Shown: positions 6,951-15,057, counted from the first letter of the stretch. The stretch is 21,207 nt of DNA from SbD1 sp049300095 (GCA_049300095.1 JBAQYM010000298.1:1-21207), one strand, 5' to 3'. Notes: a model not told the origin generated them from the letters alone. Made by a program: numbers and translations.

Positions 6951-8411
6951 CTACTTGCCCGTGTGAGAAGGATTCATAGTGTCCTGATTGACGGGGTGTT
7001 TCTGATTGCCGGACTTGTCGTGGCCGCTGCGCGAAGGCTTGCCGGCGGCGTCGCTGTCGGTCCGGGTCTTGCCCTTGTCGCGGTCGGCGATCCCGCCTGC
7101 CTTATTCGGGACGGCCACACCGCCGCTCCTGTCCCTGTCGGGCATGGTTTTTTCCCGCTGAATCGCCCTGGGCTTGACATCCCGATCGGCATTGGTCCCG
7201 CCCCGCATGTCTTTATGGACGGCGCCCTTGTCGTGGTCGCCCTCGCCCATTTCGTGCTTCCTCCGCTCGCCGGGCGTCGCGCTTCCCTCGGTTTTCCCGC
7301 CTCGCGAGCTATCGGTGTCTTTAGTCCGGATATCCGTATCCCTTGACCGCATATCGCCTTTTTCCGCATCCCCGCCGACGGCCTCACCCTTCCCCGTGGT
7401 CTGGGAAATTATGCGCCGCCTCTCTTCCGGTTGAGAAGTAATGAACCTCCGCCGCTCCTCTTTTCCCAGTGAGAAGAACCCGCGTCTTTCTTCCGGTCTC
7501 CAGTTTCTAAATTCGCGTCTCTCCTGAGGTCTCAGCGTGGCGAAAAGTGGTCTCTGATCGGGCGCCAGCGAGATATAAACCTCCCTTTCCCAGGGCTGGA
7601 ACCTGACGAACACTCCCCTTTCCCATGCAGGGAGATCGACAAACACATATCTTTCCTCCGGCGCCAGCTCGATATACACATATCTCAGATCGGGGTCCAG
7701 GGTGGCGAAGATTTCCCGTTCACGAGGCGCAAGCGAGATGAAGAGGCGCCTTTGCTCGTGATTGAGGCCGAAGAACACGTCCCTGAGGTCAGGTCCGAGG
7801 CTGAAGTAGGCTTCCATCTCCCACGGGGCAAAATCGAGAAATACAACCCCTTGCTCGGGTCCCAGGGTGAAAAAGAAGTCTCGCTCGCGAGGTCCGAGCG
7901 AGAAAAACCTCTCCCTGTATTCCCGCCTGATGCTGAAAAGCTCCCGCCTCTGGTCGGGACTCAGCCGTGAAACCGACTCTCTGCGCTCCCGCGGCAGGCC
8001 GTGGAATTCCCTCCGCTGCTCGCGTGACAGCCCTTCGATCTCTCCCGCATCATCATCGGCCCGCGCGGATTCCCCGCTTCCCGCGCGTTCACCTCTCCTA
8101 TAGCCCTCGGTGCGGTGCGACCCGGACTTCCCGTGCTCGTCCTTGTCGTACTCGTGTTTCGAGCTTTTTTCCCGTGTGCCGCTTACCGCGGTCCCGGACC
8201 TATCGCTTTCATGAATCGCCTTGCTCTTATGCTCTGTCCCGGATTTTCCGCTGTCATGGGCTGCTTTGTCCCGGTGGTCTCCACTCCCGCCGGTGGACAT
8301 GTCCCCCTTGTCCATATTGGTTCCCGCCTTTGCTCCGGTGGGAATTCCGAAAACCAGCACCAGGGCGAACGCGAGCGCCACGATAGGAAAGAACGAAAAT
8401 CGTTTCTCCAT
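6951..8411 (-). CDS. Exported protein with 19 tandem 11-residue repeats
   Basis: I do not recognise a named family with certainty. The 486-aa product starts with a signal peptide (positive MEKR, hydrophobic 7-23, likely cleavage after AKA at 29). A charged, low-complexity linker (30-127: Lys, Asp, Ser, His, Gly) follows. Residues 128-336 (DNA 7404-8030) are exactly 19 consecutive 11-residue units without indels, consensus LxPxxRxxFxx, for example LGPRERDFFFT, LAPREREIFAT and LAPEERYVFVD. Each unit looks like a capped short helix (S/T-L-x-P-E/D-x-R). A second charged tail (337-486) is rich in Asp, Lys, Gly and Arg. The repeat resembles DUF3106-type L-x-P-x-x-R motifs, but the strict 11-residue period is striking. 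The ATG has AGGAG 7 nt upstream. It is a single-gene unit, probably periplasmic; function unknown. Confidence 0.8.
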   Translation of the reverse strand: MEKRFSFFPIVALAFALVLVFGIPTGAKAGTNMDKGDMSTGGSGDHRDKAAHDSGKSGTEHKSKAIHESDRSGTAVSGTREKSSKHEYDKDEHGKSGSHRTEGYRRGERAGSGESARADDDAGEIEGLSREQRREFHGLPRERRESVSRLSPDQRRELFSIRREYRERFFSLGPRERDFFFTLGPEQGVVFLDFAPWEMEAYFSLGPDLRDVFFGLNHEQRRLFISLAPREREIFATLDPDLRYVYIELAPEERYVFVDLPAWERGVFVRFQPWEREVYISLAPDQRPLFATLRPQERREFRNWRPEERRGFFSLGKEERRRFITSQPEERRRIISQTTGKGEAVGGDAEKGDMRSRDTDIRTKDTDSSRGGKTEGSATPGERRKHEMGEGDHDKGAVHKDMRGGTNADRDVKPRAIQREKTMPDRDRSGGVAVPNKAGGIADRDKGKTRTDSDAAGKPSRSGHDKSGNQKHPVNQDTMNPSHTGK

Positions 8412-8692
8412 TTGACACTCCTTCCTGAATACATATTACTAGGTTCAACGATGTAGTTGTTTGATATCACAGAAAAAGTGCGCATAGTAAGAAGGTAAGG
8501 CGCCTTCGCGGATTCTGTCAATGAGTGGGATGCTTCGGGGATTTGCGCGTGTTCAACTTCCTGGAAAAGAAGGCGGGGGTCCGGGGCCGCGCGCGGATGC
8601 GCCGGGACGGGCGTGATGGGGGACCCGGGGTCAGACCGTTTATGCCGGCTTGCCGATACACCACGGCCGTAGGTTGGGTCAAACGGTAGGCC

Positions 8693-8782
8693 GTAGGTTG
8701 GGTTAAGCGGTAGCGCAACCCAACGAGAACCGTTTTCGTCCCGAGGAAATGTTGGGTTGCGCTGTCGCTTAACCCAACCTAC
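8693..8782. repeat. Inverted repeat GTAGGTTGGGTTAAGCGG type
   Basis: Arms of 32 bp at 8693-8724 and 8751-8782 are reverse complements with two mismatches (GTAGGTTGGGTTAAGCGG... / ...CCGCTTAACCCAACCTAC style). A partial extra copy of the left arm precedes it (about 8670-8690). It lies in the 618-bp gap between the start of the 11-residue-repeat gene and the end of trmI, a divergent/tail boundary on the minus strand. Flanking it are two related segments containing GCGCGCGGATGCGC and GATGGGGGACC (about 8598-8630 and 8790-8840). No gene is supported in 8412-9029. Confidence 0.9.
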
Positions 8783-8905
8783 ATGGCTGCGCGCGGATGC
8801 GCAAGGACAGACAAGGATGGGCGAGGATGGGGGACCCCGGGACAGACCTGCCGCATGGAATGGTAAGCGACCGCTCTGTTCGCCTTCCGGTATGGACCGC
8901 CACAT

Positions 8906-8944
8906 CGTCATTCCCGCCCAGAGACACTCAAACAGGGAATGACG
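8906..8944. repeat. Small inverted repeat CGTCATTCCC / GGGAATGACG
   Basis: A perfect 10-bp inverted repeat (8906-8915 and 8935-8944) surrounds a 19-bp loop. The motif CGTCATTCC is shared with the 27-bp arms at 3659 and 3800 and belongs to a palindrome type common in bacterial intergenic regions. It has no T-run, so it is not a classical terminator. Confidence 0.75.
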
Positions 8945-9029
8945 ATAGTATTGCCCGCTCCATTGCGTCAGGCCCATGCATTCGATATGTCACTGTGATT
9001 ATATAGCTGTATACTTGGGGCCGGGGTTC

Positions 9030-9884
9030 CTACGCCCCTTCGATCATCTCGCCACAATAGGGTGCATCGCCGTTTTCCGCCGTCTCCGCGGCCGATTCGG
9101 TCAAGGCGCCGGCGGCCGCGACTCGCTTTGCCACGGTGATAAAGCCGGTGTGGGCGACCATGCGGTCGTGGGGGCGCGCGCGCAGGTGGTCCACCTTCCA
9201 GTCGCGCCGGATCAGCTCGAAATTTACGATGTCGCCGAACCCGTTTGCCTTGAGGTCGCGGTACATGAGCTGGACCTGGCCGACGTTGGGGCTGAGGCTG
9301 ACAAGGAGGCCGCCCATCCGCAGCATCCGCGCAAAATTTCCCACCGCGTGCCAGGGTTCGGGAAGGTCCACGAAGATGCGGTCCACGGGGCAGGTGATCG
9401 CCACGTCCTGGATGTCCGCGACGATTATCGAATGGTTTTCCGGGTCGCCCCCGAAGAAACGGCTGATGTTTTCGCGGGCGCCCTGGGCGAACTCGGGCCT
9501 CTTTTCAACCGATATGAGCCTTCCCCGGCCACACATCGCGCGAAGCAGGGTGAGTGCCAGCGCGCCCGAACCGATCCCCGTCTCGAGGATCGCGCAGCCC
9601 GGGTAAACGTCCCCGTAGAAGATCATGGCGCTCAGGTCCTTGGGGTAGATGATCTGGGTATGGCGCTTCATGTTGAAGATGTAGTCCTGGAGGGTCGGGC
9701 GAAAGAGCATCAATTTCGCGCCCTTCGTCGTCACCAGCCAGTCGCCCTCATCTTTTCCGATTATATCGCCAAGCTTGACCCCGCCGAGGTGGGAGGAATA
9801 GTTCTCGTCCGCGATCTTTACCAGCCACTTCTTGCCCTTTTGCGAAGTGAGCAACACCCACTCCCCCGCCTCGAATAAGCCCAT
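9030..9884 (-). CDS. trmI: tRNA (adenine(58)-N1)-methyltransferase
   Basis: This 284-aa TrmI-type class I SAM methyltransferase makes m1A58 in the T-loop of tRNA. An N-terminal beta domain (1-65) precedes the Rossmann domain with motif I ETGIGSGAL (101-109), acidic SVEKR (125-129), catalytic-region DLPEPW (173-178) and the C-terminal signature RPHDRMVAHTGFITVAKR (237-254). The last 30 residues form a poorly conserved acidic tail. The start is taken as the ATG at 9884 with GGGGG 9 nt upstream; a TTG two codons earlier (9890) is possible but too close to the G-run. It is transcribed alone on the minus strand. In bacteria this family acts as a homotetramer. Confidence 0.93.
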   Translation of the reverse strand: MGLFEAGEWVLLTSQKGKKWLVKIADENYSSHLGGVKLGDIIGKDEGDWLVTTKGAKLMLFRPTLQDYIFNMKRHTQIIYPKDLSAMIFYGDVYPGCAILETGIGSGALALTLLRAMCGRGRLISVEKRPEFAQGARENISRFFGGDPENHSIIVADIQDVAITCPVDRIFVDLPEPWHAVGNFARMLRMGGLLVSLSPNVGQVQLMYRDLKANGFGDIVNFELIRRDWKVDHLRARPHDRMVAHTGFITVAKRVAAAGALTESAAETAENGDAPYCGEMIEGA

Positions 9885-9904
9885 ATGCAAAGACCCCCGA
9901 AATG

Positions 9905-10455
9905 AAAATACAAAATACAGATGTTGGATGTTGGATGCCGGATGTTGGATGTTCGATCCTCAAAGCCAGTAGTTGGATGTTGGATGCTCGATACTCGATA
10001 CACGGCGGATAGTCAATCGGATGTTAAAAAGCAGATGTTGGATGTTCGACACCGAGAGTCCATCCTCGTTTCCACGCTCCAGGGGCTGTTGCCCAAACCA
10101 CGGCACGCTTTGCAGATAAGGGATCAAGCTAAAAACATTCCAAAGGCAAGCCTTCACTTTTCCGGCAGTCCGGGCGGGGATCAACCCCGCCCCTACGATT
10201 CTGGAGGAGGACTGAGCCTTCCTTTGAAGCGTAGGGCGGGGTTGATCCCCGCCCGGACTGCCGGAGGGGTAAGAACCGACCCCTCGCAAATGTATTTGGT
10301 TTGATTCCGCACACGGGAAGTGACGTGCCGTTTGGGCAACAGCCCCTCCAGCGTGGGAACGAGACGCCGCTATCCGCCGGCCACCACCTTCCGCCCCCCA
10401 CCGGCCATCCGACATCCAACCTCCAACATCTGCTTTCCAACCTCCAACATCGGCC
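9905..10455. repeat. Large nested repeat island before yggT
   Basis: The layers are symmetric. Outermost are GGATGTT-type heptamer tracts (about 9921-9957, 9970-9990, 10021-10048) and their reverse complement (CCAACATC type, about 10406-10452). Next comes an imperfect pair of CTCGTTCCCACGCT modules (near 10067-10081 and 10348-10363). Then GGGGCTGTTGCCCAAAC (10082-10098) faces GTTTGGGCAACAGCCCC (10330-10346). In the centre are CCGGCAGTCCGGGCGGGGAT (10162-10181) and its partner ending CCCGCCCGGACTGCCGG (10248-10264). One G is missing from the right inner arm (GTAGGGCGGGG at 10231). No gene is seen in 9885-10550. Confidence 0.9.
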
Positions 10456-10470
10456 CCACCCAGTCGAGCA

Positions 10471-10499
10471 TTGACAGGCCGGGGGAAAAAAAGTAGTTT
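10471..10499 (+). promoter_or_regulatory. Putative sigma-70 type promoter of yggT-divIVA
   Basis: A perfect -35 TTGACA (10471-10476) is followed after exactly 17 bp by TAGTTT (10494-10499), a weak -10 (3 of 6 matches). It lies just after the repeat island and about 50 bp before the yggT start, leaving room for a short leader with GGAG before the ATG. Confidence 0.4.
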
Positions 10500-10550
10500 C
10501 AATCGGGGCGAAATCCCGGCACGAATTAAAATTTATCAGCGGAGACATCT

Positions 10551-10853
10551 ATGTTCATCATTGCAAATTTTCTCGCGGCAACCGCCTACATACTGGACAA
10601 GGTGATCTATGCCTACATGGTGATCATCATTATCCGGGCGCTGCTGTCCTGGGTGAATCCCGACCCGTACAACCCGATCGTGCGCTTTCTCTACAACGTC
10701 ACCGAACCCGTGCTCTACCGCGTTCGCAGGATGGTGCCGCTCTTTGCGGGCGGGATCGATTTTTCTCCGATGATTGTCATCCTGGCGCTTATGTTCCTTG
10801 ATCAGTTCCTGCCGCCCACGCTGATGAAGCTTGCCTACTCGATCGGAATGTAG
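10551..10853 (+). CDS. YggT family integral membrane protein
   Basis: This 100-aa protein has two hydrophobic helices (about 5-30 and 70-92). Between them is the YggT signature: RALLSWVNPDPYNPIVRFLY (29-48), followed by VTEPVLYRVRRMVP. YggT proteins are small inner-membrane proteins, commonly next to divIVA/sepF-type genes and linked to envelope or division functions; the molecular role is not settled. Length is normal. GCGGAG precedes the ATG. The DivIVA gene follows after 59 bp in the same direction, the arrangement seen in many Gram-positive and deltaproteobacterial genomes. Confidence 0.93.
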   Translation: MFIIANFLAATAYILDKVIYAYMVIIIIRALLSWVNPDPYNPIVRFLYNVTEPVLYRVRRMVPLFAGGIDFSPMIVILALMFLDQFLPPTLMKLAYSIGM

Positions 10854-10912
10854 GCATCCGGCGGCCGCGCCCACGTTTCCGTTGCGCCGAACGAACCTTC
10901 GGGGAAGTTTCC

Positions 10913-11410
10913 ATGGAAATCACCGACATCGAACAGAAAAAATTCAGCACGCGGTTGATGGGGCTCAATCCCGGCGAGGTCGAAGCGTTTCTGGGGGAGA
11001 CGATCGAAGAACTCCGCCGCCTCAAGGCGGAAAACGAGAACCTCAAGCGGGACCTCCAGGCCCATGAGCTTGAACTCCGCGAGCACAAGGAACGCGAGAA
11101 GACCATCCGCAACGTGCTCGTGGCCGCTCAGAAAAACGCCGAGCAAACGAGGGCCAACGCCGAGCGGGAAGCCCGGCTGATCGTCTCGGAAGCCGAGGTG
11201 AAGGCGGAAAAGATCCTGCGGGAGGGCAACGAGCGCCTCATGAAGATGGACCGGGAAATCTCGGAACTCAAACGCCACCGCATCCAGTTTGGGGCCCGCG
11301 TGCGCACGCTCCTGGACACGTTCCGGCAGATCCTGGACGAGAGCGGGGAGGAAAAGATCGGGGCCCCGCGGGAGGAAAAGCCGGCCGCCGCCGCCGAACC
11401 CGAAGCCTGA
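10913..11410 (+). CDS. DivIVA-domain coiled-coil protein
   Basis: This 165-aa cytoplasmic protein starts with the DivIVA N-terminal domain (residues 1-35: ITDIEQKKFSTRLMGLNPGE, then VEAFLGETIEEL), where the phenylalanine/arginine-containing turn normally inserts into curved membrane. The rest (36-150) is almost all predicted coiled coil, rich in Glu, Lys and Arg with heptad leucines. A Pro/Ala/Glu tail ends it. DivIVA proteins mark poles or septa. The start has a GGGGAAG element 5' of the ATG. It is probably co-transcribed with yggT. GpsB- or SepF-like alternatives are less likely given the YggT neighbour. Confidence 0.9.
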   Translation: MEITDIEQKKFSTRLMGLNPGEVEAFLGETIEELRRLKAENENLKRDLQAHELELREHKEREKTIRNVLVAAQKNAEQTRANAEREARLIVSEAEVKAEKILREGNERLMKMDREISELKRHRIQFGARVRTLLDTFRQILDESGEEKIGAPREEKPAAAAEPEA

Positions 11411-11435
11411 AGGCGCCCGGATTAGTAAAAATCAA

Positions 11436-11630
11436 GTAGCCGTTCACCGCGGAGGCGCAGAGGACGCGGAGAAAACCGCGAGAAGTGACCAGTGACCAGT
11501 GACCAGTGACCAGTGAACAGGAAAGGCGGAGGCGGACCAAGCGGAAACATGTTTTTTCTGTTCACTGCTCACTGCTCACTGCTCACTGCTCACTCTCCGC
11601 GCCCTCTGCGTCTCCGCGGTGAACGGCTAC
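11436..11630. repeat. 36-bp inverted repeat enclosing facing heptamer tracts
   Basis: Arms of 36 bp at 11436-11471 and 11595-11630 (GTAGCCGTTCACCGCGGAG... and partner) match with two mismatches. Inside lie five AGTGACC/AGTGAAC heptamers (11484-11518) and, facing them, about five ACTGCTC heptamers (11559-11594). An AAACATGTTTTTTC segment lies between (about 11545-11558). The whole 195-bp unit could fold into one long hairpin in the RNA between divIVA and the Trm112-like gene. Confidence 0.92.
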
Positions 11631-11658
11631 CAAATACCTGGAACGGAGTACACCTTAT

Positions 11659-11829
11659 ATGGCAATCAGCAAAGAGCTTCTCGATATTCTCGCGTGCCCG
11701 AAATGCAAGGGGCCGGTGCGTCTCGACAACGCCAAGAACGGCCTCGTCTGCGAGCAGTGCAGGCTCGTGTACGGAATCCGGGAAGATATCCCGATCATGC
11801 TCATAGACGAGGCAAAACCCCTTGATTAA
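11659..11829 (+). CDS. Trm112-like zinc-ribbon protein (56 aa)
   Basis: This short gene is easily missed by length filters. The product begins MAISKELLDILACPKCKGPV and carries two CxxC pairs (Cys13/16 and Cys31/34). It ends with the usual YGIREDIPIMLIDEA segment, the Trm112/UPF0434 (YcaR-like) pattern at its normal size of about 56-60 aa. Such proteins bind zinc and, in eukaryotes and archaea, activate methyltransferases; the bacterial role is less clear. In Gram-negative bacteria it often sits among LPS genes (lpxK, kdsB), which fits the heptose kinase that follows. GGAG lies about 10 nt before the ATG. It starts 29 bp after the 36-bp inverted repeat. Confidence 0.9.
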   Translation: MAISKELLDILACPKCKGPVRLDNAKNGLVCEQCRLVYGIREDIPIMLIDEAKPLD

Positions 11830-11853
11830 CGGGGAATTTTGCAGCCGGTTTTT

Positions 11854-11884
11854 GTTGGGTTTCGCTCCGCTTCACCCAACCTAC
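11854..11884. repeat. Single arm of the TTGGGTT...AACCCAAC repeat
   Basis: GTTGGGTTTCGCTCCGCTTC and its continuation to ACCCAACCTAC match the right arm of the inverted repeat at 21071-21101 with one difference, but no facing arm is present. It lies between the Trm112-like gene and the heptose kinase gene. Confidence 0.85.
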
Positions 11885-11921
11885 ACTGGGTTTGACTCGA
11901 TTAACAGGATTTCGGCCGCCG

Positions 11922-12926
11922 ATGGGCAATGATTTTCCGATTACCGCCGAACGCAAAGCCCGCCTCGGTTCCGCCGTCGAGAAATTTTCCGGTCTGAGGG
12001 TCCTGGTGATAGGGGACCTGATGCTGGATATTTTCATCTGGGGAGAGGTGCGCCGGATTTCCCCCGAAGCGCCGGTGCCGGTCGTCGAGGTGCACAGGCA
12101 GACAAAATGCCTGGGCGGCGCGGCAAACGTGGTGCATAACCTGGCAAGCCTCGGCGCGACGCCTCTTACCGCGGGGCTGATCGGCGACGACGCCGCGGGG
12201 GCGGAACTGGTCGGCCTCTTTCGGGAAAAATCGGTCCCCGTGGAGGGCATTATCGAGGAAAAGGGCCGCCCGACCTCGGTCAAGACCCGGATAATAGCCC
12301 GAAACCAGCAGGTCGTGCGATACGATCTCGAAAGCCGCCGCCCGCCCGGGCCCGAGTCCGCCGGACGCCTGATGCGGTTCATACGGGAGAGCCTCTCCGG
12401 GAGCGACGTGGTGGTCATCTCCGATTACGCCAAGGGGGTGGTCTGCGCCCCCATGGTGGATGAACTCCGCGCGATTTGCGCCGGGAAGGTCCCGGTCGTC
12501 GTCGATCCGAAGATCGAGAATTTCAGGCTGTACCGCAAATTTACCATCGTTACCCCCAATCATCACGAAGCCGCCCGAATGTCGGGCATAGCCATTGACG
12601 ATGAGCGGGGCCTCAACGCCGCGGGCAGAAAGCTCCTCCGCAAGCTCGAATGCGAAAACCTGCTCATTACGCGCGGCAAGGACGGCATGAGCATTTTTCG
12701 AAACGGCGGGAAAGCCGTCCACATCCCCACGCTTGCGCGAAAGGTCTATGACGTCACGGGGGCCGGGGACACCGTGGCCGCCGTGCTTGCGCTCGGGACC
12801 GCGGCCGGCCTGCCGGTGGTCGACGCCTCCGTCCTGGCAAACATCGCCGCCGGGATCGTCGTCGCCGAACTGGGCACCGCCGCCGTTTCCGCCTCCCAGC
12901 TTCTCGATGCGCTCGATAGGAGTTGA
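11922..12926 (+). CDS. rfaE1: D-glycero-beta-D-manno-heptose-7-phosphate kinase (HldE kinase domain alone)
   Basis: This 334-aa PfkB-family sugar kinase phosphorylates heptose-7-phosphate at C1 on the way to ADP-heptose for the LPS inner core. It shows the HldE-specific opening GDLMLDIFIW (31-40) with RISPEAPVPVV (45-55), the glycine-rich GGAANVV (65-71) and the PfkB C-terminal signature DVTGAGDT (277-284) with catalytic Asp283. Length covers only domain I, so the adenylyltransferase (RfaE2) must be separate, as is usual in Desulfobacterota. The start ATG at 11922 has AGGA upstream with a long spacing; a TTG at 11892 would add 10 residues without a ribosome site. The preceding Trm112-like gene suggests an LPS context. 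Confidence 0.92.
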   Translation: MGNDFPITAERKARLGSAVEKFSGLRVLVIGDLMLDIFIWGEVRRISPEAPVPVVEVHRQTKCLGGAANVVHNLASLGATPLTAGLIGDDAAGAELVGLFREKSVPVEGIIEEKGRPTSVKTRIIARNQQVVRYDLESRRPPGPESAGRLMRFIRESLSGSDVVVISDYAKGVVCAPMVDELRAICAGKVPVVVDPKIENFRLYRKFTIVTPNHHEAARMSGIAIDDERGLNAAGRKLLRKLECENLLITRGKDGMSIFRNGGKAVHIPTLARKVYDVTGAGDTVAAVLALGTAAGLPVVDASVLANIAAGIVVAELGTAAVSASQLLDALDRS

Positions 12927-12937
12927 TGCGGGAGGGC

Positions 12938-13320
12938 GGATGCTGGATGCTGGATGCTGGATGCTGGATGCTGGATGCTGGATTGGCGAACAGTTGCCCG
13001 AGTGAAGCGTTGTTGAAGAAGATCACGACTCCGGCGGTCCGGGCGGGGATCAACCCCGCCCCTACGGATTTAGGGTGGGCCTGATGCCGTCGTGTGAGCG
13101 TAGGGGCGGGGTTGATCCCCGCCCGGACTGCCGGAAGGGTTAGAATCGACCGTCTCGAATGCATCTGGTTTTAATCCGCACCCTGGAAGGGACCTGTGCT
13201 TTGGGCGACAGCGCGCGGAACGTGGGAACGATGACGCACCCGGGATCGGGCGCCCAATTATCCAACATCCAACAACCAACATCTAATAACAACCAACATC
13301 CAACATTCAACATCCAACCA
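12938..13320. repeat. Nested repeat island with GGATGCT heptamers
   Basis: Six perfect GGATGCT heptamers (12938-12979) stand on the left, and a CCAACATC-type tract (13261-13319) on the right. Inside, GAACAGTTGCCCGA (about 12988-13001), a decayed copy of the GGGGCTGTTGCCCAAA end, faces TTTGGGCGACAGC (about 13200-13212). The centre is the CCGGGCGGGGATCAACCCCG cassette (about 13039-13058) and its partner (13099-13134). The right half (GGACTGCCGGAAGGGTTAGA, 13125-13144, onward) is homologous to those at 77-168 and 10255-10346. The right tract ends 15 bp before the DUF4416 start codon. Confidence 0.9.
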
Positions 13321-13334
13321 CCGGTTTGAACAAA

Positions 13335-13874
13335 ATGAGCCGACCCAAAGAGCCTTTGCCGGCCAAGCTGATAATGCGCTTTCTTTTCCGCGATTTCGCC
13401 CTGGAGATCGAGGCGTTGCGTCGGCTTGAGGGGCTTTTCGGGCAGTTGGATTATCTCTCCGCTCCCGGGGCCTTCCTGTACACCACCTACTACGACGGCG
13501 AAATGGGTTCGGGCATCCGGAGGCAGACGGCGGCTTTTTTCGATCCCGTCCCGGCCGTGTCCCTGCCCGACATCAAGCTTCGAACGAACGAGCTTGAGGA
13601 GGAATTTTCCCTCGGCGGCGGCAGGCGGGTTAATATCGACCCGGGAATTCTCAGCGAAGAGCGCTTCGTGCTGGCCACGGGCAAGAACTTCACGCACCGG
13701 ATCTACCTGCGGGAAGGCATTTACGCGGACCTCACCCTGATGTACCAGAAGGGCGCCTACCGGCCGCTTCCGTGGACATACCCGGATTACCGGGAACCCG
13801 AGTTTATCCACCTTCTCGGGGTCCTTCGAAAAAAACTCAGGTATCAGCGGGACGGGGCGCTGCCGGGGCTCTGA
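13335..13874 (+). CDS. DUF4416 family protein
   Basis: This 179-aa protein begins MSRPKEPLPAKLIMRFLFRD, the typical opening of DUF4416. Conserved-looking segments follow: YYDGEMGSGIRR, INIDPG-like VNIDPGILSEERFVLATGKN, HRIYLREGIYADLTLMYQKG and the WTYPDY motif near the C-terminus. The function is unknown; the family occurs in Deltaproteobacteria and other anaerobes, often near yicC as here. There is no signal peptide or membrane helix. The start is taken as the ATG at 13335, although no Shine-Dalgarno sequence is visible because a repeat tract ends just upstream; TTG at 13326 is an alternative. Confidence 0.85.
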   Translation: MSRPKEPLPAKLIMRFLFRDFALEIEALRRLEGLFGQLDYLSAPGAFLYTTYYDGEMGSGIRRQTAAFFDPVPAVSLPDIKLRTNELEEEFSLGGGRRVNIDPGILSEERFVLATGKNFTHRIYLREGIYADLTLMYQKGAYRPLPWTYPDYREPEFIHLLGVLRKKLRYQRDGALPGL

Positions 13875-13942
13875 GCGTCATGATCCATGAACACGGGTCC
13901 GCGGATATCCGGCCGCCGGTGTTTGACCGGTAGAGATCGACC

Positions 13943-14101
13943 TGTGGGAGCGGCTTGCAGCCGCGATGAGCCTTGTAGGTTGGGTTGGGTTAAGCGGGGC
14001 GCAACCCAACAAGGGGCGAAACCCAACAAGGGGCGAAACCCAACAATTTGTGCCAGGGGATAAAGAACTGTTGGGTTTCGCTGCCGCTTAACCCAACCTA
14101 C
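13943..14101. repeat. REP-like hairpin plus TTGGGTT inverted repeat
   Basis: TGTGGGAGCGGCTTGCAGCC (13943-13962) contains a GCGGCTTGCAGCCGC hairpin like the REP sequences of pseudomonads. Next, GTAGGTTGGG... from 13975 faces GTTGGGTTTCGCTGCCGCTT (14070-14089, continuing to 14101). A GGGGCGAAACCCAACAA unit is duplicated in tandem between them (about 14010-14045). No gene is seen between DUF4416 and yicC. Confidence 0.85.
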
Positions 14102-14175
14102 ATTTCGATCCATTACATTTCGATCCACATTTTGCTCTGAATTTGACCGAACCACCCGACCCAAGGAGGTCTCAC

Positions 14176-15057
14176 TTGATCTACAGCATGACAGGATTTG
14201 GCCGCAGCCGCAAAGAGGGGGCGGGGTATTCCGTGAGCGTCGAGATGCGCGCCCTCAACGGGCGGCAGCTCGACATATCGGTGCGCCTGCCCAAAAATTT
14301 CTTTGAATTCGAGGACTTGTGCAGGAAGACCATTTCGGAGAAATTCCGGCGCGGCCGGATCGATACCTCGATTCAGATAGAAACCACCGACATCAGGCGG
14401 AAGGCGCCCCGGATAAGCCTGGAACTCGCCCGCTACTACTGGACGCAGCTCGAGGAAGTCCACCTGCAGATCGGCAAGACCGAGGCGCCCAAGCTCGATC
14501 ACTTGCTCCGCATCCCGCATATCTACGAGACGCCGGAGGCGGTGATCGACAGCGAGGCGCTCCAGGGGCTCGTGTCGGAGGCGGTTGCGGAGGCGCTCGA
14601 CCAGGTGCGGCGGATGCGCGCGCTGGAAGGCGAGTCGCTGCTAAAGGATCTTCTGGCCCGCATCGCGGCGCTAAGGTCCGACCTGGCGGTGGTGCGCGAG
14701 CGCGCCGGGCTGGTTCGCCAGGATTACAAGACCAAGCTCGAAGAACGGCTCAAGCAGCTTCTCGGGGGCACCGAGCCGGATGAAAACAGGCTCCTCCAGG
14801 AAATCGCCTTCCTGGTCGACCGCTCCGACATAAACGAGGAAATCGTGCGGCTCGGCAGCCACCTCGACCAGATCGAGGACCTTCTTCCCGGCCCGAAGGC
14901 CGCCGACGGCCGGAGGCTCGATTTTATCATCCAGGAACTTCACCGGGAGGCAAACACCATCGGGTCGAAGACAACCGACCTCGACACCGTGCGGGCGGTC
15001 GTCCGGATGAAGACCGAGATCGGCAAGCTCAAGGAGCAGGCGCAAAACATCGAGTAG
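14176..15057 (+). CDS. yicC: YicC family endoribonuclease-like protein
   Basis: This 293-aa YicC family protein (family length about 290) opens with the conserved IYSMTGFGR and has VEMRALNGRQLDISVRLP (28-45 region). It ends with REANTIGSKTTDLDTVRAVV and a KTEIGKLKEQAQNIE tail, the family hallmark. YicC proteins are reported endoribonucleases, with E. coli YicC implicated in small-RNA turnover. The start is TTG at 14176: AAGGAGGT (14163-14170) stands exactly 5 nt before it, whereas the in-frame ATG at 14188 is 17 nt away. The usual neighbours remA and gmk do not follow here; a TPR protein does. Confidence 0.93.
   Translation: MIYSMTGFGRSRKEGAGYSVSVEMRALNGRQLDISVRLPKNFFEFEDLCRKTISEKFRRGRIDTSIQIETTDIRRKAPRISLELARYYWTQLEEVHLQIGKTEAPKLDHLLRIPHIYETPEAVIDSEALQGLVSEAVAEALDQVRRMRALEGESLLKDLLARIAALRSDLAVVRERAGLVRQDYKTKLEERLKQLLGGTEPDENRLLQEIAFLVDRSDINEEIVRLGSHLDQIEDLLPGPKAADGRRLDFIIQELHREANTIGSKTTDLDTVRAVVRMKTEIGKLKEQAQNIE

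Noticed and set aside
8976..9878. 300-aa plus-strand frame opposite trmI
   Set aside because: trmI motifs are unambiguous on the minus strand; this frame shows no domain.
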